DNA of 10,244 nt from Baffinella frigidus (GCA_026770585.1 MU646694.1:392256-402499); one strand, 5' to 3'. Counted from the stretch's first letter, positions 1 to 6,741 are shown. Notes: generated from the letters alone by a model not told the origin. A program made the numbers and translations.

Positions 1-830
1 AGGGGGTAGGGTTTAGGGTTTAGGGTTTAGGGTTTAGGGTTTAGGGTTTAGGGTTTAGGGTTTAGGGTTTAGGGTTTAGGGTTTAGGGTTTAGGGTTTAT
101 GGTGTTTAGGGTTTAGGGTTTGGTCTGCAGGGTTTAGGTTTTAGGTTTTTGTTTAGGTTGCAGGTTTTACGGTTCAGGGTTTAGGGTTTGGGGTTCATAG
201 TAAGGTTTCAGGATCTACTGTGGAGGGTCCAGGTTTTGGGCTTAGGGTTTGGAGTTTGGTGAGACCCCGCTCGCGACCTGGCCCATGGCCGAGGCTCGCT
301 ACCTGTCTGACCGAGGCTCACATTTGGGGTTTAGGGTTTCAAGGTCTAGGGTCTAGCATTTAAGATTTGGGGTTTAGGGTTTAAGATTCAGGGGTTCAGG
401 TTTGAGTTTTTGGGTGTTAGGGTTTAGGGTATAGGGGTTGGAGTTCAGGATTTAGGGCTGAGGGTTTAGGGTTTAGGGTTTAGGGTTTAGGGTTTAGGGT
501 TTAGGGTTTAGGGTCCAGGGTTCAGGGTTCAGGGTTCAGGGTTTAGGTTTTTGTTTTCAGGGGTTACGGTTTAGGGTTAAAGGTTGAATGTTTAATGTTT
601 AGGGTTTGGGGTTTTGAGTTGAGGGTAGAGTTTAGGGTTCAGAGTTTAGGGTTTAGATCTTAGGGTTTAGGGTTTAGGGTTTAGGGTTTAGGGTTGGGTG
701 TAAGGTTTAGGGTTTTAGGGTTGAGGATTCAGGGGTTGGGGGGGTTGAGGGTTGAGGGTTGAGGGTTTACGAGCTCGTAGGGTTTATTATTTCGGGTTTG
801 TTCTTGAGGTTTCAGGGTGTAGGGGTTAGG
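1..830 (+). repeat. Degenerate TTTAGGG telomeric repeat tract
   Basis: The tract opens with about twelve near-perfect TTTAGGG units (about 12-95) and has further pure runs near 463-512 and 657-695. Between them are diverged units such as TTTGGGG, TTCAGGG and TTGAGGG. A short non-telomeric GC-rich stretch interrupts it at about 262-328. The repeat decays gradually into ordinary sequence near 780-830. The G-rich strand reads 5' to 3' into the window, so in this orientation the chromosome end it once capped would lie to the right, not at base 1. It is therefore better read as an interstitial or subtelomeric tract than as the terminus of this window. Confidence 0.93.
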
Positions 831-1081
831 TCAAAATTGACAGCCACGAGAGGGGCCATGGGGGCATTGCATGTACGAGCTCGTACGAGGCTCGTAGGGG
901 CTGGCACAGGGGGCAGGGGAGCACCTAGGACGGGAGAGCTCTTTGTTGTCACGAACATGAAGGCACGACCGCGTCAACATGTTCGTGACATGCTGGAGAG
1001 AGACGTGGGTCGAGACCAAGCAAGGGGGTAAACTTTCCCATGGACCAAGGCGCCACGAGCTCGTAGCGCTACGAGCTCGTA
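768..1081. repeat. Four dispersed copies of a TACGAGCTCGTA palindrome
   Basis: A 12-bp perfect palindrome TACGAGCTCGTA occurs at 768-779, 874-885 and 1070-1081, with a one-base variant (C for T at the first position) at 1054-1065. The last two face each other across GCGC. The flanks also carry ACGAGGCTCGTA and TACGTACGAACTTCGTGA. Nothing else recognisable lies between 830 and 1140. The only ORFs there are short, run into the telomeric tract and show no domain. The palindromes could be a protein-binding site or the remnant of a subtelomeric repeat; I cannot choose between these. Confidence 0.6.
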
Positions 1082-1157
1082 TCCGTGATACGTACGAACT
1101 TCGTGACTTCGTGATTCAATTCGAGAACTAACTTTTTAGTTTGCCCCAGGCTGGCAG

Positions 1158-1231
1158 GGGAAAATATTGGTTTCTTCCCGAGTTGGGAGCGGTTCTACAG
1201 CTGCCAACTCGGGAAGAAACCATTTATTTTC
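1158..1231. repeat. Hairpin at the left edge of the fold-back cluster
   Basis: A 19-bp perfect inverted repeat (1168-1186 against 1204-1222, core TTTCTTCCCGAGTTGG) surrounds a 17-nt loop. The pairing continues outward, imperfectly, through GGAAAATA (1158-1165) and the matching TATTTTCC. The outer part of the right arm merges into the start of the large inverted repeat at 1223. The motif TTCTTCCCGA also appears as the TIR of the diverged element at 1671-1852, so these structures are probably related. Confidence 0.75.
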
Positions 1232-1623
1232 CGATGTCTTTTACAAGTGATTTTACCGCGGCCGAATCGTCTCTTAAGGAAACGATTGACTTTTTGATGG
1301 CGGGTTTCCCGTTTTTAGGGGATTTGTACGGGGAGTCGCCCGAAATCGGGGAGCTTTGCCGTACAAAAATAATAGAAAGACACATGCAAAAGACATCGGA
1401 AAATAATCTATCGTTTCTATTCGATCGGAAAACAACCTTTTTATTTTCCGATGTCTTTTGCATGTGTCTTTCTATTATTTTTGTACGGCAAAGCTCCCCG
1501 ATTTCGGGCGACTCCCCGTACAAATCCCCTAAAAACGGGAAACCTGCCATCAAAAGTCAATCGTTTCCTTGAGAGACGATTCGGCCGCGGTAAAATCACT
1601 TGTAAAAGGCATCGGAAAATAAA
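1223..1623. mobile_element. Large near-identical inverted repeat (fold-back element)
   Basis: The left arm (1223-1406) and right arm (1441-1623) are reverse complements that differ at only about four places over about 184 nt: three substitutions and one base of indel. The spacer is 34 nt. The TIR-like end is TTATTTTCCGATGTCTTTT. Because of the symmetry, both strands carry almost the same open frame (the peptide MAGFPFLGDLYGESPEIGEL reads from either side), which is a by-product and not two genes. The spacer sequence is itself repeated in inverted form just outside the right arm, so palindromes overlap. It is probably a non-autonomous DNA transposon or a recent inverted duplication; no transposase is present. 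Confidence 0.85.
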
Positions 1624-1625
1624 AA

Positions 1626-1665
1626 GGTTGTTTTCCGATCGAATAGAAACGATCGGAAAACAACC
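1626..1665. repeat. Perfect 16-bp hairpin, GGTTGTTTTCCGATCG arms
   Basis: The arms 1626-1641 and 1650-1665 are perfect reverse complements around the loop AATAGAAA. The left arm plus loop is also the reverse complement of the spacer of the large inverted repeat (about 1411-1440). The same sequence can therefore pair locally or with the spacer about 210 nt upstream. Confidence 0.8.
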
Positions 1666-1670
1666 CTTTA

Positions 1671-1852
1671 TTCTTCCCGATTGACTTTGCGAGTGTTTTT
1701 ATCTGGCTTTTTGCGCCGCAGGCTGCCCGATTTCGGGCGACATCTCGTACAAGTGACCGAGAAACGTAAAACCCGCAATCGAAAGTCAATCGGTTCGAAG
1801 AAAGAATGTTCGGCCGCGGCAAAATCACTTGTAAAGTCAATCAGGGAAGAAA
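1671..1852. mobile_element. Diverged third copy of the fold-back family
   Basis: The segment is bounded by TTCTTCCCGATTGACTTT on the left and an imperfect inverted match (AAAGTCAATCAGGGAAGAA) on the right. It shares several blocks, in order, with the right arm of the large inverted repeat: CGATTTCGGGCGAC, TCGTACAAGTGACC-like sequence, AAAGTCAATCG, TTCGGCCGCGG and AAAATCACTTGTAAA. The intervening sequence is strongly diverged. It is an older relative of the 1223-1623 element, and finding both in tandem suggests repeated local insertion or duplication. Confidence 0.7.
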
Positions 1853-1884
1853 AAAGAATAGTTTTGAAACGTGTTTTGTCACGT

Positions 1885-1932
1885 GAAGGGCCGCGTGTTT
1901 TCGCACCTTTACGTGAAAACACGCGGCCCTTC
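1885..1932. repeat. Perfect 18-bp hairpin
   Basis: GAAGGGCCGCGTGTTTTC (1885-1902) pairs perfectly with 1915-1932 across a 12-nt loop. It is GC-rich and unrelated in sequence to the neighbouring fold-back family. No gene abuts it, so there is no reason to call it a transcription terminator. It may be a small palindromic element. Confidence 0.8.
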
Positions 1933-2289
1933 AGATCCTTGTTCGCGAAATTGTCGAAAAAGACCCCAAATTTGAATGTAAAACACAAAATGAGGATACA
2001 CACACTTCCGACTGGCTTGTTCGTGACCGGGTCGGGTTTTAACCGTTTTCACTGGCCATTTTTCAAAGTGATTTGCCCCAGGTGCAAGATTTAGTCAACC
2101 CACGGACACGGGAGGGTGCCCGTGCCCGAGAATCCCTCCAGGCTCAAACACGACTTTTTTTAAAACAGTACCGCGTTTGCAACACAGGTGTGCGCAATTG
2201 TGTAGTAATTTTGCATAATCGTGTAGTAAATTTCACACAAATAGTGGCATGTGCACGAAGGCGGCGGCATCGTGACATACGTGCCCGAC
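1933..2289. other. Non-coding interval with a small hairpin
   Basis: No credible gene is visible; the open frames are short and carry no motif. The interval holds a 10-bp hairpin with one mismatch at 2103-2128 (CGGACACGGG against CCCGTGCCCG). At about 2191-2243 the phrase GTGTAGTAATTTTGCATAATCGTGTAGTAAATTTCACACA contains two near copies of GTGTAGTAA. A similar GCGTAGTAATTTTCACACA occurs at about 7961-7979, hinting at a dispersed repeat. Confidence 0.5.
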
Positions 2290-2616
2290 ACTGAGGGCGG
2301 ATTCTATGTGCTTTTTTAATTCGCGAAATACGTAATGCAAAGTCACTTATTGACTTTGAGTTACTTCGAATCTGAGCAAATATTCAGGAAAAGCGCAACG
2401 CTTCAGCCATAAAACAGTATTGAGACGGGAATCATGTTGAAACGCAACGTTTCGTTAATTGCATTATGTTTTCTTGGTACGTTTTTTAATGCAATTAAAA
2501 TCGCAACGTTTCATTATGTATCACACAATTCGAGCTCAAAGTGGCCGTAAAACGTTTTAGGGCAACTTTGCATTCTGTATTCTGTATTCTGTCCTCACAT
2601 AGAATCCAGCCTGACA
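2290..2616. mobile_element. Degenerate fold-back element (about 330 bp)
   Basis: Several inverted matches occur in mirror order. GGATTCTATGTG (2299-2310) matches the complement of 2596-2607. AATGCAAAGT (about 2336-2345) matches the complement of about 2563-2572. ACTTTGAG...TCGAAT (about 2354-2371) matches the complement of about 2528-2545. A separate 12-bp hairpin (2455-2466 against 2487-2498, TTAATTGCATTA) is near the centre, and CGCAACGTTTC is repeated directly beside it. The pattern is that of an aged MITE with long TIRs. The exact ends are uncertain. Confidence 0.55.
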
Positions 2617-2749
2617 CAAATTCTAATAACCCGATCAATAACCCCACATTTAAAATACTGCTCTTGAAGCCTCGGGGATGCTGGGGGTTTTCATAACGAA
2701 CGAGGAACTGCTCCAGTGACTATCACGTCGTTGTGAATCTGCGAATACG

Positions 2750-4516
2750 ATGCTCAAGATACCCGCTGGCAGACGCGAAAACGGTGTGCTGGGTGACGGT
2801 GATGCGGCGGATTGGAAGAGGCGCATAGGGCGGCAAAGAGAACGCCGCCAGGGAGCAGCCGATCTCTGGAGCAGGCTGGACGATCTTCTCGTCCTCGACG
2901 CGGGTAAGTTTCCCTCACGCTGCGAACTTAACCCTGCCCCCGCACCCCACCTCTGCGGTGGACACTGCGACCAGAGCTTCTTGGCCGCGCAGCTGCTCCG
3001 CGCTGATGTGCGTGGTGTTTTGGCAGGGCCGACGGTAACAAGACAAGGACTTCACAGATCACAGGCGCTCAAGTCGGGGCGGACGCGCGCAGAGCTCTTG
3101 GGATCAGCGATCGTAGAGACGCGCAAGCTGATGGCGCCGGGTGCGTTGCAGCAAGCCTGCACCGCGCAGGCGGGGGCTTCGGGTGCGTTGGAGCAAGCCT
3201 ACACCACGCAGGCGGGGGCCGGGCTACTCGCCATCGAGATGAAGAGCGGCAAGATCGCGCACCAGAGCCGGTCCTTCCAGGACCTCACCAGTTGGATACC
3301 GGTGGAGGCGCGCGGCAACATCCGGGTCTCGCTGGATTCTAGGGACGGCGACGACTTCCACAGCTTCTGTCAGTCAGTGGCGAGGGACGCGGGCGAGCCG
3401 AACGGAGACACCTTCCTGGACCGCGACAAAGTGGTGGGGCGATCCATCACGGTGCGCTTCTTCACCCGCGCGCCAGGGCCGCCTGGTCTGCGAAATCCCG
3501 AGTGGCTGCTCATGGTGCGAGCAGTCAAGCTCACGCTTGTCGGGGTGCAGCCGCGGCAGCTTGTTGGAGGAACGCAACCTACATCTTTTTGGGGGCAGGC
3601 ACGGACTCCAGAGGCGATCGGGGTGTTCACGGCGGATCTGAGCGGAGACATGCCGTCTCAGTGGACGGTACAGGCGGCGCACGTTCGGAATTTGATGGAC
3701 TTGCAGGTGGCATCGGGCACCTTCGAAATGGATACGACAAACGTGAAACCGTTGGAGCTAGTCGCAAATCTCTTTGATTTTTCCCAGGAGGGGGGGCGCG
3801 GCACCAGCGTGTTCTCACGGGCGGCAGCCGGTCTGGAGTACGCCACCACAAGCGCGCTCAACATCGCGCAACGTTCTGCCTGGTGGCTGACACGCCAAGC
3901 GTCGAGAATCACGCACACGTGGTCGGTTCGCCTCAACGACGACGACACGGTGCCCTACTCCCAACCCCAAACCCCAAACCCTAAACCCCAAACCCTAAAC
4001 CCTAAACCCCAAACCCTAAACCCTAAAACCTAAACCCTAAACCCTAAACCCTAAAACCTAACACCTAAACCCTAAACCCTAAACCCTATCCTCAACCAGG
4101 TGTCGGCCTCATGCTGTGCAGACTTCAAGCTGTACGGGGGTTTGTCGACCAGCGTCGGAATTTCTTTTGTCGGGGGCAAGATCGGATTCTCCCACAGAGG
4201 GCTGGACATCCTGTACCTGGTCGCCGACCCAGTGCAGCCTCTCGACCGCAACCTTCGCGCGACGTTGGTGAGGATCGCCAAGACCTCTGCGGGTCTTGGC
4301 GAGTTTGATGTGCGCCGTCCCTTTGTCGCGTCCTGCACGTGGGGCTGTGAAGAGTTCAAGTTCGTCTGCACGAAGCTGTGTTTTGACTCTGTGGGGAAGA
4401 AAATGCCGTCGGTGGAGGATGTGTCCCTGCTCCTCAAAGATCTGAGGGTGTCTCCAGGGGTGGATGTCTTCAGCGACGGGTGTGCCACAATCTGCGTTGG
4501 GCAGTCTGATGTGTAG
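2750..4516 (+). CDS. Hypothetical protein, three exons (2750-2903, 3027-3949, 4100-4516)
   Basis: I do not recognise this protein. The frame is open from the ATG at 2750 to 4033, and the same frame reopens at 4100 and ends at TAG 4514-4516. Removing two GT-AG introns joins the exons in frame and gives about 497 residues. The start follows a short leader after the fold-back element. The N-terminus is charged (WKRRIGRQRERRQGAADLW). A 14-residue unit beginning GALQQACTAQ is then duplicated in tandem. The C-terminal half is mixed alpha/beta-like, with blocks such as WLLMVRAVKLTLVGVQP, LYGGLSTSVGISFVGGKIGF and several cysteines (CTWGCEEFKFVCTKLC). No signal peptide or membrane helix is evident. 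GC-rich codon use contrasts with the AT-rich genes at the right end. Without splicing of intron 2, the frame would end inside the telomere-like repeat as a Pro/Asn/Gln/Thr tail. Exon structure is inferred from the sequence only. Confidence 0.72.
2904..3026 (+). other. Predicted intron 1 (123 nt, phase 1)
   Basis: The donor is a strong GTAAGT at 2904-2909 and the acceptor is TTTTGGCAG ending at 3026. The intron length is a multiple of three and it has no in-frame stop, so retention would simply add 41 residues. The Cys/His/Pro-rich translation of this stretch looks unlike the flanking protein, which favours splicing. Confidence 0.6.
3140..3223 (+). repeat. 42-bp tandem duplication inside the coding region
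   Basis: Units 3140-3181 and 3182-3223 are near-identical and encode GALQQACTAQAGAS and GALEQAYTTQAGAG. The frame is preserved. Differences fall at a few positions, so the duplication is not brand new. Confidence 0.85.
3950..4099 (+). other. Predicted intron 2 (150 nt, phase 0) made largely of telomere repeats
   Basis: The donor is ACG/GTGCCC and the acceptor is CAACCAG/GTG at 4099/4100. Both ends carry GGTG (3949-3952 and 4099-4102). Between them lie CCCTAAA, CCCCAAA and CCTAAAA units (about 3962-4088). The upstream frame meets a stop at 4031 inside the repeat, while the same frame continues without interruption after 4100, so removal of this segment is needed for the long product. The donor lacks the usual +4/+5 bases (GTGCCC, not GTAAGT), so the exact splice point is an inference. 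Confidence 0.65.
3962..4088 (-). repeat. Interstitial telomere repeat (CCCTAAA orientation)
   Basis: About 127 bp of CCCTAAA/CCCCAAA/CCCTAAAA units lie inside the gene. On the + strand this is the C-rich strand, the opposite orientation to the large tract at 1-830. The two tracts therefore point toward each other across about 3.1 kb. Confidence 0.92.
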
Positions 4517-4540
4517 CCAAGCAGTCCTCAAACCCGGTGC

Positions 4541-4661
4541 ATGGGTACCTCGCTGATAACAAACCTACCCCCCCCCTGAGACCCTACAGGAGGACCATGT
4601 CTAGGGTCCTATGGAGGTCCTCGGGGGGGGAGTGGTTTCTTATGAGCGAGGTACTCCTGTA
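4541..4661. mobile_element. Family 1 MITE, copy A
   Basis: The left end is degenerate (TGGGTACCTCGCTGATAACAAAC) and the right end is TTTCTTATGAGCGAGGTACTCCTGTA. The middle is palindromic, with C and G runs around an AGACCCTACAGGAGG...GGGTCCTATGGAGGTCC core. It starts about 25 bp after the stop codon of the 2750-4516 gene, so it may lie in that gene's 3' untranslated region. Confidence 0.85.
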
Positions 4662-4815
4662 GCCCGGCGCAGCCCGTGTGCCTCCTTGGGAGGGGGGGGT
4701 TGGCGAATGATGCCACGGGGCCTGGATGGTTTAAAATGAATTGGCAACGAATGCCTGTGTGTTGGTGCCAGCGCTGTCCGCGCGTGCTCGCGCGAGTCTC
4801 GCGCGTCTACAGGGG

Positions 4816-4840
4816 TACAGGGGTACCTCGCTCATAGGAA
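4816..4840. mobile_element. Family 1 MITE, left-end fragment
   Basis: TACAGGGGTACCTCGCTCAT is intact and is followed by AGGAAGCGGGCATT. It is preceded by an extra partial TACAGGGG (4808-4815). The rest of a normal copy is absent. Instead the sequence runs into the AT-rich repeated block described next. Confidence 0.7.
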
Positions 4841-4858
4841 GCGGGCATTCTGAAAACA

Positions 4859-5199
4859 CTCGGTACCCGATTCTTAGATTTAAGAAAAATCTCAAAAACG
4901 GTCGGTACATGTACCTGTTTCTTAAATTTAAGAAACGCAGGAACCACGCACCAAAGCTCGCTGCGTGTCCCTCAATAAGGTGTACACATCAATTTACATG
5001 TACTACATGTACATGTACTACACGTACATGTACAGGGGAACCTCTCTCCTAAGAAACGCCCGATCTGGGGCCGATTTTTTTTTGATTTTTAAAAAATCTC
5101 AAAAAACGCTCGGTACCCGATTCTTAGATTTAAGAAAAATCTCGAAAACGCCCGGTACCTGATTCTTAAATTTAAGAAATAAAACCCCTCAAAAACGCT
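4859..5199. repeat. Repeated GGTACCCGATTCTTAGATTTAAG block with TACATG microsatellite
   Basis: Segments 4859-4900 and 5109-5150 match at all but one of 42 positions. A looser third copy is at 5151-5199 (CGGTACCTGATTCTTAAATTTAAG) and a related stretch is at 4901-4935. Between them, 4995-5033 is a self-complementary TACATGTAC run. Each unit contains the small palindrome CTTAAATTTAAG or a near version of it. The block fills the long family 1 variant at 5031-5241. Confidence 0.75.
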
Positions 5200-5241
5200 T
5201 AGTTCTTATCAGAACCAGTTCTTATTAGCGAGGTACCCCTG
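5031..5241. mobile_element. Family 1 MITE, long AT-rich variant
   Basis: The left end is TACAGGGGAACCTCTCTCCT and the right end is TTCTTATTAGCGAGGTACCCCTG. At about 211 bp it is nearly twice the length of the other copies, because its centre is the repeated GATTCTTAGATTTAAG block. The right end abuts the next copy directly. Confidence 0.65.
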
Positions 5242-5355
5242 CACCTCGCTCATAAGAAACGCCCCCCCCCCCTAGGACCACCGTAGGGCCCTAGGCATAG
5301 GCCTACTGTAGGGTCCTAGGGTGCGTCGGTTTCTTATGAGCGAGGTCCTCCTGTA
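5241..5355. mobile_element. Family 1 MITE, copy C
   Basis: The left end is truncated (GCACCTCGCTCATAAGAAAC) where it meets the preceding element; the right end is TTTCTTATGAGCGAGGTCCTCCTGTA. The core CCTAGGACCACCGTAGGGCC...GGCCTACTGTAGGGTCCTAGG folds on itself. Confidence 0.85.
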
Positions 5356-5412
5356 GCGGATACTACCCTCGAAGCGAGGTCCAGTTAGCGGATACAACAG
5401 GGGTATCTGGGC

Positions 5413-5516
5413 TATCCTTGAAGTGCCCATAGGGTGAATATCCACCCTAACTCGCCCTAGGCAGGTCCTAGGGCCCTACGGTAGGGTGTATGCTCCTACT
5501 GGCCACTTAAGGGGTA
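5413..5516. mobile_element. Family 2 MITE, first copy
   Basis: The ends are TATCCTTGAAGTGCCCA and TGGCCACTTAAGGGGTA, imperfect inverted repeats bounded by TA. The interior holds CCTAGGCAGGTCCTAGGGCCCTACGG-type sequence also seen in the copy at 7685. It shares its terminal TA with the next family 2 copy. Confidence 0.75.
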
Positions 5517-5591
5517 TCCCTTGAAGTGGCCAGCCCTACCTGCCTAGGACCTGGCGTGTCTTTTAAGACCCCCCTGGCCACTTGAGGGATA
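5515..5591. mobile_element. Family 2 MITE, second copy (short)
   Basis: TATCCCTTGAAGTGGCCA on the left and TGGCCACTTGAGGGATA on the right match over 17 bp with almost no mismatch. The interior is only about 42 bp. It is joined head to tail with the previous copy through one TA, and its right TA is also the left end of the 5590-5728 fold-back. Confidence 0.8.
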
Positions 5592-5728
5592 AGAACACGG
5601 GTGCTCTGACATCGGCCGGTGTCTTTTTTCTTCAATTAGTACCAGCGGGTTGACTAAACGCAAGATTTCGTCAACCCGCTGGTGCTAAATTAAGAAAACG
5701 GGGGGCCCAAATCCGGACTGTGTTCTTA
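5590..5728. mobile_element. Fold-back element with TAAGAACAC ends and a 19-bp central hairpin
   Basis: The outer ends TAAGAACAC (5590-5598) and GTGTTCTTA (5720-5728) are inverted and TA-bounded. The centre is a 19-bp stem with one mismatch, 5636-5654 (TTAGTACCAGCGGGTTGAC) against 5670-5688, with a 15-nt loop. The intermediate parts also pair loosely (CCGGTGTCTTTTTTCTT against AAGAAAACGGGGGG). Confidence 0.7.
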
Positions 5729-5868
5729 AGTTCTGGTTTCTTAGAGCCCAGATACCCTTGTGGCGGATACTAAGTGGACCTCTACAGGTGCGCTCTCACG
5801 GCCCTAGCTTCCGTCCTCCCTCGGAATGCTCCCTCGACACTCTGAGAGAGACACGGCTTTTTTTCAAG

Positions 5869-5991
5869 TACAGGGGTACCTCGCTGATAAGAAACCAACC
5901 CCCCCTAGGACCCTACAGTAGGCCCATGCCCAGGGCTCTATCGTGGTCCCTAGGTGGGTTGGCGATTTCTTATGAGCGAGGTACTAATGTA
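5869..5991. mobile_element. Family 1 MITE, copy D
   Basis: It runs from TACAGGGGTACCTCGCTGAT to TTTCTTATGAGCGAGGTACTAATGTA, about 123 bp. The core CCTAGGACCCTACAGTAGG is close to copy E. Two small hairpins follow it: 5998-6018 (GCCAAAGT stem) and 6021-6046 (CCACAGT stem). Confidence 0.9.
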
Positions 5992-6157
5992 GTGACGGCC
6001 AAAGTCTCTTACTTTGGCAACCACAGTCAACTTAATCTAACTGTGGCGGCCACAGAAGCTTGAACCGCAACCTCTTTCTTCCCAGATTAGTGTTCTCTCT
6101 GGTTCCAAATGATGAGAGTTATTGGATACCTATAAAATCGCGAAATCCTGGATGTTG

Positions 6158-6280
6158 TACAGGGGTACCTCGCTGATAAGAAACCAACCCCCCCTAGGAC
6201 CCTACAGTAGGCCCATGCTTAGGGTTTCATGGTGGTCCTAGGGGGGGGGGGCGGTTTCTTATGAGCGAGGTACCCCTGTA
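6158..6280. mobile_element. Family 1 MITE, copy E
   Basis: It runs from TACAGGGGTACCTCGCTGAT to ATGAGCGAGGTACCCCTGTA, 123 bp, with a perfect terminal match. It is flanked by TG and CA, so the insertion junctions read TGTACA. The right end plus about 25 bp of flank is duplicated at 6491-6568. Confidence 0.93.
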
Positions 6281-6432
6281 CAAATAGTTGGGAATCCAAA
6301 CCCCCCGCAGGCCTGCCCCGGTTGACTTGTGCCGATTTTGCAATGCCAGGCAAAATCAGTAGTCACCCAGTGGGTCCCCGGGCGTCGCCGGCAATTAGAA
6401 CCTCCAGGATCTTCACAGAGAGACTGCCTATG

Positions 6433-6568
6433 ATAGTTGCTTCGATGTGGTGCATCGAATAGTTGCTTCGATGTTTCGATGTGGTGCATCGGGGGGCGGG
6501 GCGGTTTCTTATGAGCGAGGTACCCCTGTACAAGTAGTTGGGAATCCAAACATGCCCGGTTCATTCAA
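6433..6568. repeat. Rearranged segment carrying a half copy (F) of family 1
   Basis: 6491-6530 is the right half of a family 1 element. It is followed by the same flank as copy E (AGTTGGGAATCCAAAC, then GCCCGGTT). The left half is missing and is replaced by local direct repeats: ATAGTTGCTTCGATGT at 6433-6448 and 6459-6474, and TTCGATGTGGTGCATCG at 6441-6457 and 6475-6491. Because the host flank is shared, this is a duplication of copy E's end, not a new insertion. Confidence 0.8.
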
Positions 6569-6620
6569 CAGTCGTGGAACTCCCGGATGGCAGAGGGGGC
6601 TTCTGTGGGTAACTAGCCTC

Positions 6621-6741
6621 TACAGGGGTACCTCGCTCAGAAGAAACTGCCAACCCCTAGGACCCTACGGTAGGCCTATGCCTAGGGCCCTACCGAGGTC
6701 CTAGGGGGGGGGCAGTTTCTTATGAACGAGGTACCCCTGTA
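6621..6741. mobile_element. Family 1 MITE, copy G
   Basis: It runs from TACAGGGGTACCTCGCTCAG to ATGAACGAGGTACCCCTGTA, 121 bp, with core CCTAGGACCCTACGGTAGG. Isolated mismatches in both TIRs (CAGAAG, GAACGAG) indicate modest age. Confidence 0.92.

Noticed and set aside
759-1031. Open frames on both strands at the end of the telomeric tract
   Set aside because: The + frame starts inside degenerate telomere repeat, neither frame has a domain, and both cross the TACGAGCTCGTA palindromes.
1141-2094. Several overlapping frames on both strands giving nearly the same peptide
   Set aside because: They are mirror images caused by the fold-back repeats, and repeats in the other frames also stay open. 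No family is recognisable.
2073-2294. 73-codon + frame
   Set aside because: Basic, low-complexity translation (ARRRRHRDIRARH) across a hairpin, with no supporting context.
3370-3948. Frames antisense or out of frame within the host gene
   Set aside because: They are shadows of the main GC-rich coding frame.
4741-5162. Frames containing YRGTSLIGS or MYRGTSLLRN
   Set aside because: The peptides are translations of MITE ends and a TACATG microsatellite.
6259-6704. Frames on both strands containing SYERGTPV or YRGTSLRRN
   Set aside because: Again MITE-derived; both frames begin or end inside elements.
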